From Chitinophagaceae bacterium (GTDB taxonomy: Bacteria > Bacteroidota > Bacteroidia > Chitinophagales > Chitinophagaceae), in assembly GCA_016721085.1 (NCBI GenBank), contig JADKJI010000004.1, positions 1-64,000 on the forward strand: 64,000 nt of DNA, read 5' to 3'. Below the pieces are notes generated by a model. That model was not told the DNA's origin, ran no database searches, and worked only from the letters and a program-made list of their open reading frames with translations. Made by a program: the position numbers and the translations under genes. How positions within the stretch are numbered: position 1 is the first letter of the stretch; every line of letters begins with the position of its first letter. Shown in pieces: positions 45,517 through 55,115 of this stretch.

Positions 45517-45578
45517 AAAAAGTCAAAAGTCAAAATTTGTGTTCGGAATGTAGCCCTGCTTTTAACTTTTGACTTTTT
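45517..45578. repeat. AT-rich inverted repeat, second copy
   Basis: AAAAAGTCAAAAGT (45517-45530) and its reverse complement (45565-45578). The central part (GTGTTCGGAATGTAGCC) resembles in layout the centre of the 33476-33537 copy. Confidence 0.75.
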
Positions 45579-45654
45579 AATTTTGAATTATTGATTATTA
45601 CTATAGCGGATAGCTTAAGAGTAAATTAGTATCGCCAACAAACATCTGTTTTTG

Positions 45655-45662
45655 TATCTTCG
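45655..45662 (+). promoter_or_regulatory. Predicted -7 box of pyrH
   Basis: TATCTTCG, one base off TAnnTTTG, with the ATG 20 nt downstream. The same variant is seen ahead of paaA. Confidence 0.4.
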
Positions 45663-45682
45663 TCCCGACTAATTCTACCTAC

Positions 45683-46396
45683 ATGCAGCCTACTTACAAA
45701 CGCATCCTTCTCAAGCTTTCTGGTGAATCTTTAATGGGCGATAAGAATTTCGGTATGGATCCCGTGGTGATTGAAAAATACGCCCGTGATATCAAGGAGA
45801 TTGTTGACATGGGCGTTCAGGTGGCAGTGGTGATTGGTGGTGGAAATATTTACAGAGGTATGAATGAAGGGGAGACAGGCATTGAGCGCGCTCATGGCGA
45901 TTATATGGGCATGCTGGCTACCGTAATTAATGGAATGGCTGTTCAGGCGATGTTGGAGAAAGTAGGGGTTTATACAAGGCTGCAGAGCGCTATTAAAATG
46001 GAACAGATCGCCGAACCTTATATACGCCGCAGAGCCATCAGACACGTTGAAAAAGGCCGTGTGGTGATCTTCGGAGCAGGTACAGGTAATCCATATTTCA
46101 CTACAGATACAGCAGGTTCATTAAGAGCCATCGAAATACAAGCCGACGTAATCCTTAAAGGCACTCGTGTTGACGGTATATACACAGCCGATCCAGAGAA
46201 GGATCCGACAGCTACCCGCTTCGATACCATCAGTTTCCAGGAATGTATCACCAAGAAATTAAAGGTGATGGACATGACTGCCTTCACCCTGTGCATGGAA
46301 AATAACCTCCCAATCATCGTTTTTGACATGAATAAACCGGGCAATTTACGCCGAGTTGTAATGGGAGAGAAAGTTGGTACCCTTGTAAAAGGTTGA
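45683..46396 (+). CDS. pyrH: UMP kinase
   Basis: 237 residues of amino-acid-kinase fold that convert UMP to UDP. KLSGESLMG, VIGGGNIYRG, GTGNPYFTTDTA and the GVYTADP-like GIYTADPEKDP are present. frr, a common neighbour, is not seen in this window. Confidence 0.96.
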   Translation: MQPTYKRILLKLSGESLMGDKNFGMDPVVIEKYARDIKEIVDMGVQVAVVIGGGNIYRGMNEGETGIERAHGDYMGMLATVINGMAVQAMLEKVGVYTRLQSAIKMEQIAEPYIRRRAIRHVEKGRVVIFGAGTGNPYFTTDTAGSLRAIEIQADVILKGTRVDGIYTADPEKDPTATRFDTISFQECITKKLKVMDMTAFTLCMENNLPIIVFDMNKPGNLRRVVMGEKVGTLVKG

Positions 46397-46470
46397 TTAG
46401 TAAATCCTTAAAATTTATTAAGGGTAAACGCTTGCAGATTCCAGCTTTAGATATTACTTTTCCCTTCTGA

Positions 46471-46495
46471 AAAACCACCAGCCAACGGTGGTTTT
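46471..46495 (+). terminator. Terminator after pyrH
   Basis: AAAACCACC (46471-46479) pairs with GGTGGTTTT (46487-46495), loop AGCCAAC, with a T-rich 3' side. Confidence 0.75.
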
Positions 46496-46584
46496 ATTAT
46501 TTCCCCTCGCTATTCAAATCCATTGGAAAACGGTTTACTATTTTAATCCCGAAAAACCGGATTAAAGCTTATTTCCGAACCGTT

Positions 46585-47595
46585 ATGAATACGAACCTCT
46601 TCATCCTTGGGCTACAAATCAGTTTAGTGGAGATCATCATCTTCCAACTGGGCGCAGCTATACTTGGATTTGCCATACACTTCTTCATCACCAGCAAGAA
46701 GAATATCAAAATAGAAAAAGCTCCTGAATCAGACGGCATCAGCGATGCTGATGAATGGCGTTTGAAATACTACGAGGAACTCGATATGCATGAAAAGCGG
46801 CAGGACAAACTGGAAAAGGAACTAGACGCCGCCAAACAGATAGAAGAACAGCTGGAAGAGGAGTTAGAGGAAATGAGGTTGAACACAAGAAGGATTTTAG
46901 AGGAACAATCAAAAAAGCCAGCCGCCACTCCGGCAATGGACTATATCGAAAAATTACAGTCTGCTCAACACGATCTGTTTGAACATAATCACCGTATCAG
47001 TCTTTTACTGGAACAGATAGATATGCTTAAGGCTTCTGAGCAAAAGCATCATGATATATTGAAGGATAACGAACAGCTTCATACTCAGTTGAGGGAGATG
47101 CGTAAATCGTTAAGTGATAAGGAAAGTGAGATAAGACAGATAAGGCAACAGAACGACCTAAGCAAAGAAATGCACGACCGCCTGGATAAAGCCTATGGTG
47201 AATTCAATTCATTACAGGAAAAGATCCAGAAGGTTGAAACCCATATTGTACAACCTCAGCACCGTCATTTTGAGTTTGATGAATTACAGCAAACCTATTT
47301 CAAGCTCACGAAAGACTTTGATGAACTGAAGCTCAAGTATCTTTCCATGATGGAAGAGAACCAGCGTCTCACTCGATTACTGGCAGATGCTGAAGACAAA
47401 CTCCGCGAAGCCAATTTCCAAAGGCAGCAACTGATGAAGAAAGTTGGGTTCCTCGAAGAACTTAATAATGATCTTCAGCAGGTAGCAGAAAACAATAAGA
47501 AGCTCGAGAACCAGTTACGCCGTATCGGTGAAATTGAATCGATGCTTGCCAGGGTTTCTGCTCAAAAGGGTCAGGACTTCAATACCAATATGTAA
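46585..47595 (+). CDS. Membrane-anchored coiled-coil protein
   Basis: 336 residues. One N-terminal membrane segment (SLVEIIIFQLGAAILGFAIHF, about residues 14-34) is followed by almost 300 residues of charged heptad-like sequence rich in E, K, Q and L, which predicts long coiled coils. No catalytic motif is visible. It may be structural or a scaffold; I do not recognise the family. Confidence 0.7.
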   Translation: MNTNLFILGLQISLVEIIIFQLGAAILGFAIHFFITSKKNIKIEKAPESDGISDADEWRLKYYEELDMHEKRQDKLEKELDAAKQIEEQLEEELEEMRLNTRRILEEQSKKPAATPAMDYIEKLQSAQHDLFEHNHRISLLLEQIDMLKASEQKHHDILKDNEQLHTQLREMRKSLSDKESEIRQIRQQNDLSKEMHDRLDKAYGEFNSLQEKIQKVETHIVQPQHRHFEFDELQQTYFKLTKDFDELKLKYLSMMEENQRLTRLLADAEDKLREANFQRQQLMKKVGFLEELNNDLQQVAENNKKLENQLRRIGEIESMLARVSAQKGQDFNTNM

Positions 47596-47731
47596 GCAAT
47601 AGGTATTTACAGAAACTAATTTTCATTGAGGCTTTAGAGAGGCATTGATTAATGAGATAGCCTTCTAAAAGCAAAGAAATATCTTCCCACCTTCCCGGTC
47701 CAAAATCTTTACTAAATCTTCAACGGATACC

Positions 47732-47760
47732 TTGCATTCGCAGTCTATAAGCTAATTTTG
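47732..47760 (+). promoter_or_regulatory. Predicted promoter of pdxH
   Basis: TTG (47732-47734), 18 bp, then TAATTTTG (47753-47760). ATG follows at 47789. Confidence 0.5.
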
Positions 47761-47788
47761 GAGCCATCTATAAGTAAACCTCATCTAC

Positions 47789-48430
47789 ATGGCTTCATTG
47801 GCAGATATCAGAAAGGATTATATACTTCACTCATTATCAGAAAAAGACATTGCAGCTGATCCGTTCAGACAATTCGCTATTTGGTGGCAGGAAGCAGAAA
47901 CAGCAGAGATTCTCGAAGTGAATGCTATGACGCTTGCTACAGCTTCTGCCGAAGGAGTGCCTTCAGCCCGAATAGTACTACTAAAGGGATATGATGAGAG
48001 AGGATTTGTATTCTTTACCAATTATGAAAGCTACAAAGGCAAAGACATGCTTGAGAACCCGAGAGCTTGTCTTGTTTTTTTCTGGAAAGAATTGGAAAGG
48101 CAAGTAAGGATAACCGGTATAATAGAAAAGGTGTCTGCAATTGAAAGCGATGAATATTATAATTCAAGACCCGAAGGCAGCCGTATTGGAGCATGGGTAT
48201 CACCGCAAAGTCAAACTATAGAAGGACGTGAGTGGCTGGAAGAAAATGAAAGGAAGTATAAAGAAATGTTTGCTGATAAGCCAATTACTAGACCCGCTCA
48301 TTGGGGTGGCTATAGGGTAAAGCCTGTGAAAATAGAATTCTGGCAGGGACGATCCAGTCGTCTTCACGATAGGATACAATTCACATTGCAGGAAACTGGC
48401 TCATGGCAGATTGAGAGGCTTGCGCCTTAA
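47789..48430 (+). CDS. pdxH: Pyridoxamine 5'-phosphate oxidase
   Basis: 213 residues. This FMN enzyme oxidises pyridoxine or pyridoxamine phosphate to pyridoxal phosphate. The N-terminal DPFRQFAIWWQEA, FMN-binding PSARIVLLKGYDERGFVFFTNY and C-terminal PVKIEFWQGRSSRLHDR are all conserved. Confidence 0.96.
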   Translation: MASLADIRKDYILHSLSEKDIAADPFRQFAIWWQEAETAEILEVNAMTLATASAEGVPSARIVLLKGYDERGFVFFTNYESYKGKDMLENPRACLVFFWKELERQVRITGIIEKVSAIESDEYYNSRPEGSRIGAWVSPQSQTIEGREWLEENERKYKEMFADKPITRPAHWGGYRVKPVKIEFWQGRSSRLHDRIQFTLQETGSWQIERLAP

Positions 48431-48438
48431 TAAAAGTC

Positions 48439-48470
48439 GACAGAATGATAGATGATTCTATCATTCTGTC
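48439..48470. terminator. Bidirectional hairpin between pdxH and the bTHX gene
   Basis: A perfect 14-bp stem (48439-48452 with 48457-48470) with loop TGAT, between convergent stop codons. No long T run on either side. Confidence 0.7.
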
Positions 48471-48480
48471 AGCCTGTTTA

Positions 48481-48588
48481 TTATTTTGTTTTTTTAACGG
48501 CGGCTTTCTTAGTGCGGGCCGGGCGGCTTTTGCCGAATGAACCTTTAAAGGTTTTTCCTTTCTTCGTTTTTTTATCTCCTCTTCCCAT
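48481..48588 (-). CDS. Small ribosomal protein bTHX
   Basis: A 35-residue, very basic protein: MGRGDKKTKKGKTFKGSFGK, then SRPARTKKAAVKKTK. The start MGRGDKKT-(K/R)-(K/R)-GK and the KGSFGKSRP core match the Bacteroidota bTHX family of small-subunit proteins. Half of its residues are Lys, Arg or Gly. It is too short for most gene callers. It lies upstream of pdxH on the opposite strand and next to the HU gene. Confidence 0.88.
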   Translation of the reverse strand: MGRGDKKTKKGKTFKGSFGKSRPARTKKAAVKKTK

Positions 48589-48690
48589 TGTATTGCTTTT
48601 TCAGTTTTAAAAATCGAGTCTTAAATGATACAGCTCCGGTTCTCAGACAAGCTCAGTGCCGAAGCTGTAGATAATGTAAAAACTATCACA

Positions 48691-48960
48691 TTATAATTTA
48701 GCAGAAAGCTCTTTACCTGCTTTGAAGCGGGCCACTTTCTTTGCTTTAATTTTTATAACAGCTCCTGTTTGAGGGTTACGGCCGTTACGTGCAGCTCTTT
48801 TAGATACGGAAAATGTACCAAAACCTACAAGCGTCACTTTGCCACCGCCTTTTAAAGTTTTAGTTACGGCTTCTACAAAAGAATCCAATGCAGCATTTGC
48901 CTGAGTCTTGGTTATGCTTGCATCGTCAGCAAGCTTTGCTATTAATTCAGCTTTGTTCAT
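48691..48960 (-). CDS. hup: HU-family DNA-binding protein
   Basis: 89 residues, the standard length of HU. MNKAELIAKLA at the start, then VGFGTFSVSKRAARNGRNPQTG with the DNA-contacting arm and its tip (RNPQTG). It bends and compacts DNA as a dimer. Confidence 0.95.
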   Translation of the reverse strand: MNKAELIAKLADDASITKTQANAALDSFVEAVTKTLKGGGKVTLVGFGTFSVSKRAARNGRNPQTGAVIKIKAKKVARFKAGKELSAKL

Positions 48961-48990
48961 GGGTGAAATTTTTAAATTTTAAGCAGGGGA

Positions 48991-48998
48991 CAAATTTA
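48991..48998 (-). promoter_or_regulatory. Predicted -7 box of the HU gene
   Basis: TAAATTTG on the minus strand, a full TAnnTTTG match 30 nt before the ATG at 48960. The rest of the gap to 49252 holds no gene or repeat that I can see. Confidence 0.5.
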
Positions 48999-49252
48999 GC
49001 CGCTTTTAGATACCGGCAAAAATTTTATTATGATTTCAGAATGTTCGCAAATCGCTGTAAACCGCACGGGATAAGGATTTTGCCGTATTATGAAGTATTT
49101 ATGTTTTTGACATTTATCAGGCCAGTGGCTTGAAAACCAGTACAGTTAAGGGTTTCAGCGTACAGTGCTCCAAAATCCTTGTCAGATGCGGCTTTCAGGG
49201 GAGGCTCAAAAGTGAAATCAAAGAAAAATCGGGTATTTTTTATTATCCACAA

Positions 49253-49558
49253 TCAGTTGACAAGCTCCATAATTGAACGGAAGGCAATGAATTTCTGACC
49301 CCAGCGGTCAATACTGGCTTTACGCAGAGCAGGCCCGAATTCATTTATGTACTTGTCATAATCTTCTCTGGAATTACAAGTGTATTGAGCAGCATAGGTT
49401 GGTCCATCGCTTTCGTCGGTCTCTAACAAACGTAATAGACGAGATTCAGTGAAACAATTCGTTGCCATTACTTCAGGCATATGTATAGTCTTCATCCATA
49501 CTAACCAATCTTCATGTATGGAAGAATCCAGTTTAAGTGTTACATTATATACCATCAT
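49253..49558 (-). CDS. DUF4286 family protein
   Basis: 101 residues (starting at one of two adjacent ATGs, 49558 or 49555). The sequence YNVTLKLDSSIHEDWLVWMK and the central YAAQYTCNSREDYDKY match small Bacteroidota DUF4286 proteins, which have a ferredoxin-like fold. The function is unknown. It lies 9 bp after the DUF3999-like gene on the same strand. Confidence 0.75.
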   Translation of the reverse strand: MMVYNVTLKLDSSIHEDWLVWMKTIHMPEVMATNCFTESRLLRLLETDESDGPTYAAQYTCNSREDYDKYINEFGPALRKASIDRWGQKFIAFRSIMELVN

Positions 49559-49567
49559 AAGAAAATA

Positions 49568-50805
49568 TCAGGACGCTTTTTTCATGTCTTTTATCAGACG
49601 ATAACTTAATCCTCCCAGCAAAAGTAACACAGCGAAGATAACAGGCCATAGCCAGGCCCTTGTTTTTTCTGAAGGCTTTTCAATACTTGCTATATTATTG
49701 TATGCCACTGGTTCACCGTAAGTAAGTTGTTGTATTTCTGAAGGAATACTGTCCCGGAATCTCTCCATTTCATAATCAGGCGCATTTGCCAATGGATTTC
49801 CAACAAGTAACTGATAACTGCTGTCTTTTTGCAGATAAGTGACGATAGATATTTTTTCCTGTCTTGAATTGAGATCTGTAATATTCAAAGGCGGATTATC
49901 GCCATTCCGAATGATAAAATAGAATTGCGTAGCCTTTATCCTGGGTATGAATATTATTTGGCGTTCTGGTCCCGATATGAGGCTGAAATTCCCTATAATA
50001 TCACCCGGGCCACTATTGGGCACACTATCAATTTTTGCTTTATAAATAACGATGTTTCTATCGAAGAATTTTGTACCCGTTGCCTGAAAAAGAAATCTGT
50101 CATGATGAAAGGCCTGATCCCATTGAATATGTAAAATACTTTGCCGACCACTATCAGTTTGTTCTACAAGTGGCATAGGATTTACAATTTCCGGTACGGA
50201 ATAATTAGTTACATAATCTTTAAGATATCCGGCTGCCGTAATCTGATAAGGATCATTTCGTCTGTTATCAATTTCAAGCTTATAAAATGTATAGTGAGAT
50301 TTCGAATCTGTAATTCCTGCACCATATCATCGGTATTGGTGCCAGGGGTATGTGATATCCGTAACTGATTATCGATGATAAACCACTTGCTTTTATCGTT
50401 GCTGCCACTCAAGGAAGCTGTTCTGCTTACTGCTGCATTCTTCATCTGGAGTTGAATATGATTCAGTGAATCATTGCCGTTGTTTTTCAAAATAAGCAAG
50501 CTATTGCCACTGTCTGTTATTTTGTTCTCCAGTATTTCGAGCGATTGAAAACCAGTGCTACTATTTCTCCTGATATTTCTTTCAATTATATAGGGCACCT
50601 GTTGCCCCTTTCTATCGAGAATCCTTAAGTCGCTAAAATCAGTTTTCAGATATTGGGTTAAGGAACTGTTTAAAGTAATTCGATAGAATCCTTCATCCTT
50701 CACTGAATCGATTGAAGCTTTGTGTGTGTGTTGTGCTTTAGCAGTGCCAGTTGCAGCTACCAGCAAAAGGCAAAAAGCACTATTTATTATTCTTCGAATC
50801 ATCAA
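49568..50805 (-). CDS. DUF3999-like membrane protein, one frameshift
   Basis: Two frames, 50209-50805 and 49568-50176 extended upstream, join into one protein of about 410 residues if one base is added near 50305. The joined sequence reads QISKSHYTFYKLEIDN, as expected for the family. A signal peptide (FCLLLVAATGTAKA) opens it, and a single C-terminal membrane segment (AWLWPVIFAVLLLLGGLSY) plus a short basic tail close it. DUF3999 genes usually pair with DUF2339 genes, as here. The role is probably at the envelope and is unknown. Confidence 0.75.
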
Positions 50806-53191
50806 TCAATATTTTTTTAAGTCGTTGATACATGAAAGATACAGTAAGCAACACTACTCCAAGAAGTATGAATGCGGCTATCTTTCCTCCGGGAGGAATA
50901 TTTCTGATATCATATAAGAATAGCTTCAGCAAGGTGACTCCAAAAAGCACAAGTGCCACTATTCGTAAGGTCTGGTGTTTGTATTTCATTCCCAGCCATA
51001 TGAATACAAAAGAAGTGAGTCCCCATACTATACTTAATCCAGCTTTGCTATATAGGTTTTCAGAATAAGCCAATCCTTCTATGTTGGTGAAGTTTAATCC
51101 TACATAAATATGTTGCACTTCAATACTAAGTATAACAACTAAAGATAGAGCTGCCAGCCAGGTGAAGGATTTTATGAATGCTGGAAAGAGTTCCTGATTT
51201 TTTCGGAAATATTGTATGCTTATCCCAATTATAAACAACAGACAGGCAATAGCAATCCAATGTGTTGCAAATACTGCCACAGGTATTTTGCCCTGAAGCA
51301 TATCAATGAACCCGTCATAGCTATCTCCTGTCCATAATAAATAAATGATGAAAAGTAAGATGGGAATTCCCATTCTTACAAAAAGAGGCAATTGAATTTT
51401 TAATACTGGTAGTAGAATCAGAAGCAATGAAAAATAACCGAATATCCATAATTGCAGATATGTGGTTGTAATGAGGCTATCTGGAAAATAGTAGGGAAAC
51501 TGATATTGGATTTCCAATATGCCTGAAGTCAGAATCAGAAGAAGGAATACCGTTAGTAATACATTCTTTACAAACGACAATGGGACTAACTGAAGAAAGG
51601 GATCCTCGTTTCCTTTTATGGCAAGTCTTCTGTATAGGATAATTGCAATGGCAAGTGCACTACTCGTAATGATGGCTTTATTTAGGAAAACAAAAGCATG
51701 CGGATCGTAAGTTCCATATATAGCATCCCAGTCCATAACGAGACTGATGGTAGCTAATATTCCCACAAGAACTGATGCCAGTTTTGCCAGCTTAATTCCG
51801 GATTGCTGATAGAACCAAAGGAGCAACACGCATTCTGCCGACCAGAAAAGGGTTATATAATTTCCATCTAACTGGATGGGTGCTGTTAAAGAAAGAAAGG
51901 TCAGTGTTAGTCCTATCAGCAGGTAAACGAATTTTTTGTCCGCCTGCCTGCGGAAGAAGTACCAGGCAGGAATGAAATTGATAATACTTAAAGCTGCGGT
52001 GAAAAGACCTTTGTAGGAGCCTTCATCCCAATAAGGCAGTAATAGCATGCCTGCTGCAAAGTAAAATACATTTATTGCCAGCAGCATACTGAAATCGTAA
52101 TTGGTGAATTCCTTTTTCAGCTTGAGGTTATTGATGGTTTGCATCATTACGAATTGCATGTAAAACAGACTGGCAAACAATATTCCTTTGCCATAATGTA
52201 CTTCTCCAAGTCCGCTTAATTCATTGATAAGCCATCCACCATAAATAAGTATGGTGAATCCAAACGCTATGAAATTTAATGGATTCCATTTCTTGAAATA
52301 GGCGAGTGTGAGAAGTCCGGTATTGAGAACAGCGAGATAAGTGAAAAGCGAAACGAAATTATTTTGCCCTGTGCTAACTAAAAAAGGAGTGATAAATCCG
52401 CCAATTGTGGCAAGTATGGCTAATTCCATTCTGTTATATAGTAATGATAGTAGTACAGCAAATGCTGTAATAACAATCATTATTATAAAAGCTGGGACCT
52501 GTGCAATAAGGTGATACTCATGAAACGCAAAGGCAATAGTAAAATAGAATACACTTAATCCCCCACCCACTAATACTGAGCTAAAGGATCTGTAACTGTT
52601 TCGAAGTCTATGGGCTATACCAATAAGTAGCCCTCCACATAGTAAGCCTATTAATACTCTGCCACTTTCATGAATCCAGTCCTTATCAATGGCATATTTT
52701 ACGAAGAAGCCGATGCCTAATACCAGAATAGCTATACCGATTTTGTTGATCAGGTTTTCTCCAATGAACTTTTCAATATCTGGATTATTACTTAACCATT
52801 GGTGCCACCAGCTCTCAGCAGGTTCTGGTGCTGGTTCATTTTGTTTGGTGAATGCAGGTATTGGGTCGACCGTTTTTTCTTCCTTTATAATTGGGATTGT
52901 AACCTGTGTGGGTTCTGTAATTGCTATTGGCGGATGGATCGGTCTTACAGGTTCGGCAGGTTTGACTGGAACAATAGTTGGCTCAGGTGCTTTAGGTGCC
53001 TCTGCGGCAATTGGCTGACTTTCCTTAGACGACTGCAGTTTGTCGATCTGCTTGCGTAATTCCTTTATTTCATGTGTAAGTGTGTAGAGCTGATGTGCTA
53101 CTTCTTCGGCTAATCCAGCACGCGAATGACGTACGCTAAGAACCATTACTATTATGACTACGATAATTCCTAATACTAGAATTACTTCCAT
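50780..53191 (-). CDS. DUF2339 polytopic membrane protein
   Basis: 803 residues. An N-terminal membrane helix (EVILVLGIIVVIIVMVLS) is followed by a short coiled coil (LYTLTHEIKELRKQIDKL), a proline-rich spacer and the signature WWHQWLSNNPDIEKFIGENL. About two dozen hydrophobic segments follow. It overlaps the start of the DUF3999-like gene by 26 bp, which suggests translational coupling. The function is unknown. Confidence 0.85.
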   Translation of the reverse strand: MEVILVLGIIVVIIVMVLSVRHSRAGLAEEVAHQLYTLTHEIKELRKQIDKLQSSKESQPIAAEAPKAPEPTIVPVKPAEPVRPIHPPIAITEPTQVTIPIIKEEKTVDPIPAFTKQNEPAPEPAESWWHQWLSNNPDIEKFIGENLINKIGIAILVLGIGFFVKYAIDKDWIHESGRVLIGLLCGGLLIGIAHRLRNSYRSFSSVLVGGGLSVFYFTIAFAFHEYHLIAQVPAFIIMIVITAFAVLLSLLYNRMELAILATIGGFITPFLVSTGQNNFVSLFTYLAVLNTGLLTLAYFKKWNPLNFIAFGFTILIYGGWLINELSGLGEVHYGKGILFASLFYMQFVMMQTINNLKLKKEFTNYDFSMLLAINVFYFAAGMLLLPYWDEGSYKGLFTAALSIINFIPAWYFFRRQADKKFVYLLIGLTLTFLSLTAPIQLDGNYITLFWSAECVLLLWFYQQSGIKLAKLASVLVGILATISLVMDWDAIYGTYDPHAFVFLNKAIITSSALAIAIILYRRLAIKGNEDPFLQLVPLSFVKNVLLTVFLLLILTSGILEIQYQFPYYFPDSLITTTYLQLWIFGYFSLLLILLPVLKIQLPLFVRMGIPILLFIIYLLWTGDSYDGFIDMLQGKIPVAVFATHWIAIACLLFIIGISIQYFRKNQELFPAFIKSFTWLAALSLVVILSIEVQHIYVGLNFTNIEGLAYSENLYSKAGLSIVWGLTSFVFIWLGMKYKHQTLRIVALVLFGVTLLKLFLYDIRNIPPGGKIAAFILLGVVLLTVSFMYQRLKKILIDDSKNNK

Positions 53192-53311
53192 GACCAGGGT
53201 TTTGGTTGAATGTCAAGATACGGTATTGAAACTGTACCAACTGACATTCATCCTATTTAAAATGGTTCTTTAACAAAAACCGCCCTGATTTGAAAAAATG
53301 CTGTTAAAATA

Positions 53312-54079
53312 TCAGGGTTTCAACTTCAGGTATACCGGACAGTGATCGCTGTGTTTTATGTCGGGATAAATTTCTGCATCCACTAAATGTTTCTCTAAAG
53401 CGGTAGTTGTGTTTATATAATCAATGCGCCATCCTTTATTCTGTAGCCGCACACTAGGGAAGCGTTGGCTCCACCAGCTATAACGATGTGGTTCAGGATG
53501 AAAAGTGCGGAAACTGTCTATCCAGCCGCTTTCGAGGAATTTATCCATCCATGCTCTTTCTTCAGGTAGGAAACCAGATGAATTCTTATTCCCTTTTGGA
53601 TCATGAATATCTATTGCATTGTGAGCGATATTGTAATCGCCACAAAGAATCATCTTAGGGTGTTTCTTCTTTAGTTTGTTGAGATAAGTATAGAATTCGT
53701 CCAGCCATTGATATTTAAATCCCTGACGTTCGTCTCCACTTGTTCCGGATGGGAAATAAGCGTTGATGAGTCGGATGTCCCCGAAGTCTAATTGTATTAC
53801 TCTTCCTTCTTCGTCGCTGGGACCATGACCATTTCCATATTCAACATTATCGGGTTTTATTTTTGTGAACACCGCTACGCCACTATATCCTTTTTTCTGT
53901 GCACTGAACCAATAATCGTGGAAGCCGAGGTCGGTAAATTGTTTATGGTCTACATTGTCTTTATGCGCTTTTGTTTCCTGCAAACAGATAATATCTGCCG
54001 GATCCGTTTTCAACCAATCAATTAACCCTTTGTTCATAGCGGCTCGTATGCCGTTAACATTATAACTGATGATGCGCAT
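53312..54079 (-). CDS. xth: Exodeoxyribonuclease III (AP endonuclease)
   Basis: 255 residues from the ATG at 54079 (MRIISYNVNGIRAAMNKG). This Mg-dependent nuclease acts in base-excision repair. QETK supplies the metal ligand Glu, GDYNIAHNAIDIHDP the catalytic Asn/Asp, and SDHCPV the C-terminal catalytic Asp-His. An in-frame ATG at 54130 would add 17 residues not found in the family. Confidence 0.95.
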   Translation of the reverse strand: MRIISYNVNGIRAAMNKGLIDWLKTDPADIICLQETKAHKDNVDHKQFTDLGFHDYWFSAQKKGYSGVAVFTKIKPDNVEYGNGHGPSDEEGRVIQLDFGDIRLINAYFPSGTSGDERQGFKYQWLDEFYTYLNKLKKKHPKMILCGDYNIAHNAIDIHDPKGNKNSSGFLPEERAWMDKFLESGWIDSFRTFHPEPHRYSWWSQRFPSVRLQNKGWRIDYINTTTALEKHLVDAEIYPDIKHSDHCPVYLKLKP

Positions 54080-54120
54080 GCTTTTATTCTTTAATTTGTA
54101 TGGCAATTTACAATTTAAGA

Positions 54121-54873
54121 ATGGATGCAAAAGTTTTGAAAGAAAATCGGGAAAGATTTATTCCTGCAAAAGAGCAGGTTTATCTTGATGGCCCCAAAAC
54201 AAGGACTTATGAGTTTTCCTTTGCGTGGAAGGTCTTTAAACAATTCATAAAAGGGTTCAGGGAGCTCCATTTTGTGGGTCCTTGTATTACAGTATTTGGT
54301 TCTGCCCGATTCGGGGAGGACCATGCATATTATAAAGCAGCAAGGTCTTTTGGGAAAAGAATCGCTGAATTAGGATTTGCTACGATGACGGGTGGTGGTC
54401 CGGGTATTATGGAAGCGGCTAACAGGGGGGCGTTTGAAAATGGTGGTGTATCGATCGGATGTAACATTGAATTGCCATTTGAGCAAAAACCGAATCCTTA
54501 TGTAACCCGGTCCATTACGTTTGAACATTTCTTTGTAAGAAAAGTATTGCTGTCGAAGTATTCTTATGGCTTCATCATTATGCCTGGTGGATTTGGAACG
54601 ATGGATGAGTTTTTTGAAACCTTGACTCTTGTGCAGACAAAAACAATGCACGATTTCCCGATCGTTTTATTCGGTAAGGAATACTTCAAAGAGCTATGGG
54701 ATTATATGGAATATATGTCTACCCAGGGCACTATCGATAAAGCCGATCTTTCATTGGTAGTTTTGACTGATAGTGAAGATGAGGCTATGCAGCATATCGA
54801 GACGTATGTGAAGAGCAATTATAAGGTGAAGCCGAGGAAGAGGTTGTGGTGGTTGCTGGAGAAAAGGAGGTAA
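54121..54873 (+). CDS. LOG-family / TIGR00730 Rossmann-fold protein
   Basis: 250 residues. The signature GGGPGIMEAANRGAF and PGGFGTMDEFFETLTLVQ (PGGxGTxxE) mark the LOG family, whose tested members cleave cytokinin-type nucleotide monophosphates to free base and ribose phosphate. Often misnamed lysine decarboxylase. The start at 54121 is preferred over 54100. It is divergent from xth. Confidence 0.87.
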   Translation: MDAKVLKENRERFIPAKEQVYLDGPKTRTYEFSFAWKVFKQFIKGFRELHFVGPCITVFGSARFGEDHAYYKAARSFGKRIAELGFATMTGGGPGIMEAANRGAFENGGVSIGCNIELPFEQKPNPYVTRSITFEHFFVRKVLLSKYSYGFIIMPGGFGTMDEFFETLTLVQTKTMHDFPIVLFGKEYFKELWDYMEYMSTQGTIDKADLSLVVLTDSEDEAMQHIETYVKSNYKVKPRKRLWWLLEKRR

Positions 54874-54904
54874 TATTTAAAGGTTCCATAGGTTCAATAG
54901 GTTC

Positions 54905-55048
54905 CAGAGGGCCTACTACTTGCAGGCAGTTTGTATAATTGAGTTTTTGAACCCAGAGGCGAGAGACGCAAGGAATGCCTCCAGTCTCTGCACTTCGGTT
55001 ACAATTTTCAGCTATTAAATACAGCTTGCACAACTGGTAGGCCCTCTG
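54905..55048. repeat. Composite inverted repeat between the LOG gene and recR
   Basis: CAGAGGGCCTAC (54905-54916) and GTAGGCCCTCTG (55037-55048) are perfect arms. They are flanked outside by GGTTCCATAGGTTC-like words that also pair in part (54881-54904 with about 55056-55080). In the middle, 54951-55001 is a degenerate relative of the GCAGAGACGC palindromes at 59888, 61544 and 62608. Confidence 0.65.
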
Positions 55049-55103
55049 AAACTTTTTGAACCAAATGGAACCCTTGGAACTTCTTAAACACCCCAAACTT
55101 TCC

Positions 55104-55111
55104 TACCTTTG
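55104..55111 (+). promoter_or_regulatory. Predicted -7 box of recR
   Basis: TACCTTTG, ending four bases before the recR ATG. Transcription would begin at or within a base or two of the start codon, so the mRNA may be leaderless. Confidence 0.5.
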
Positions 55112-55115
55112 ACGC

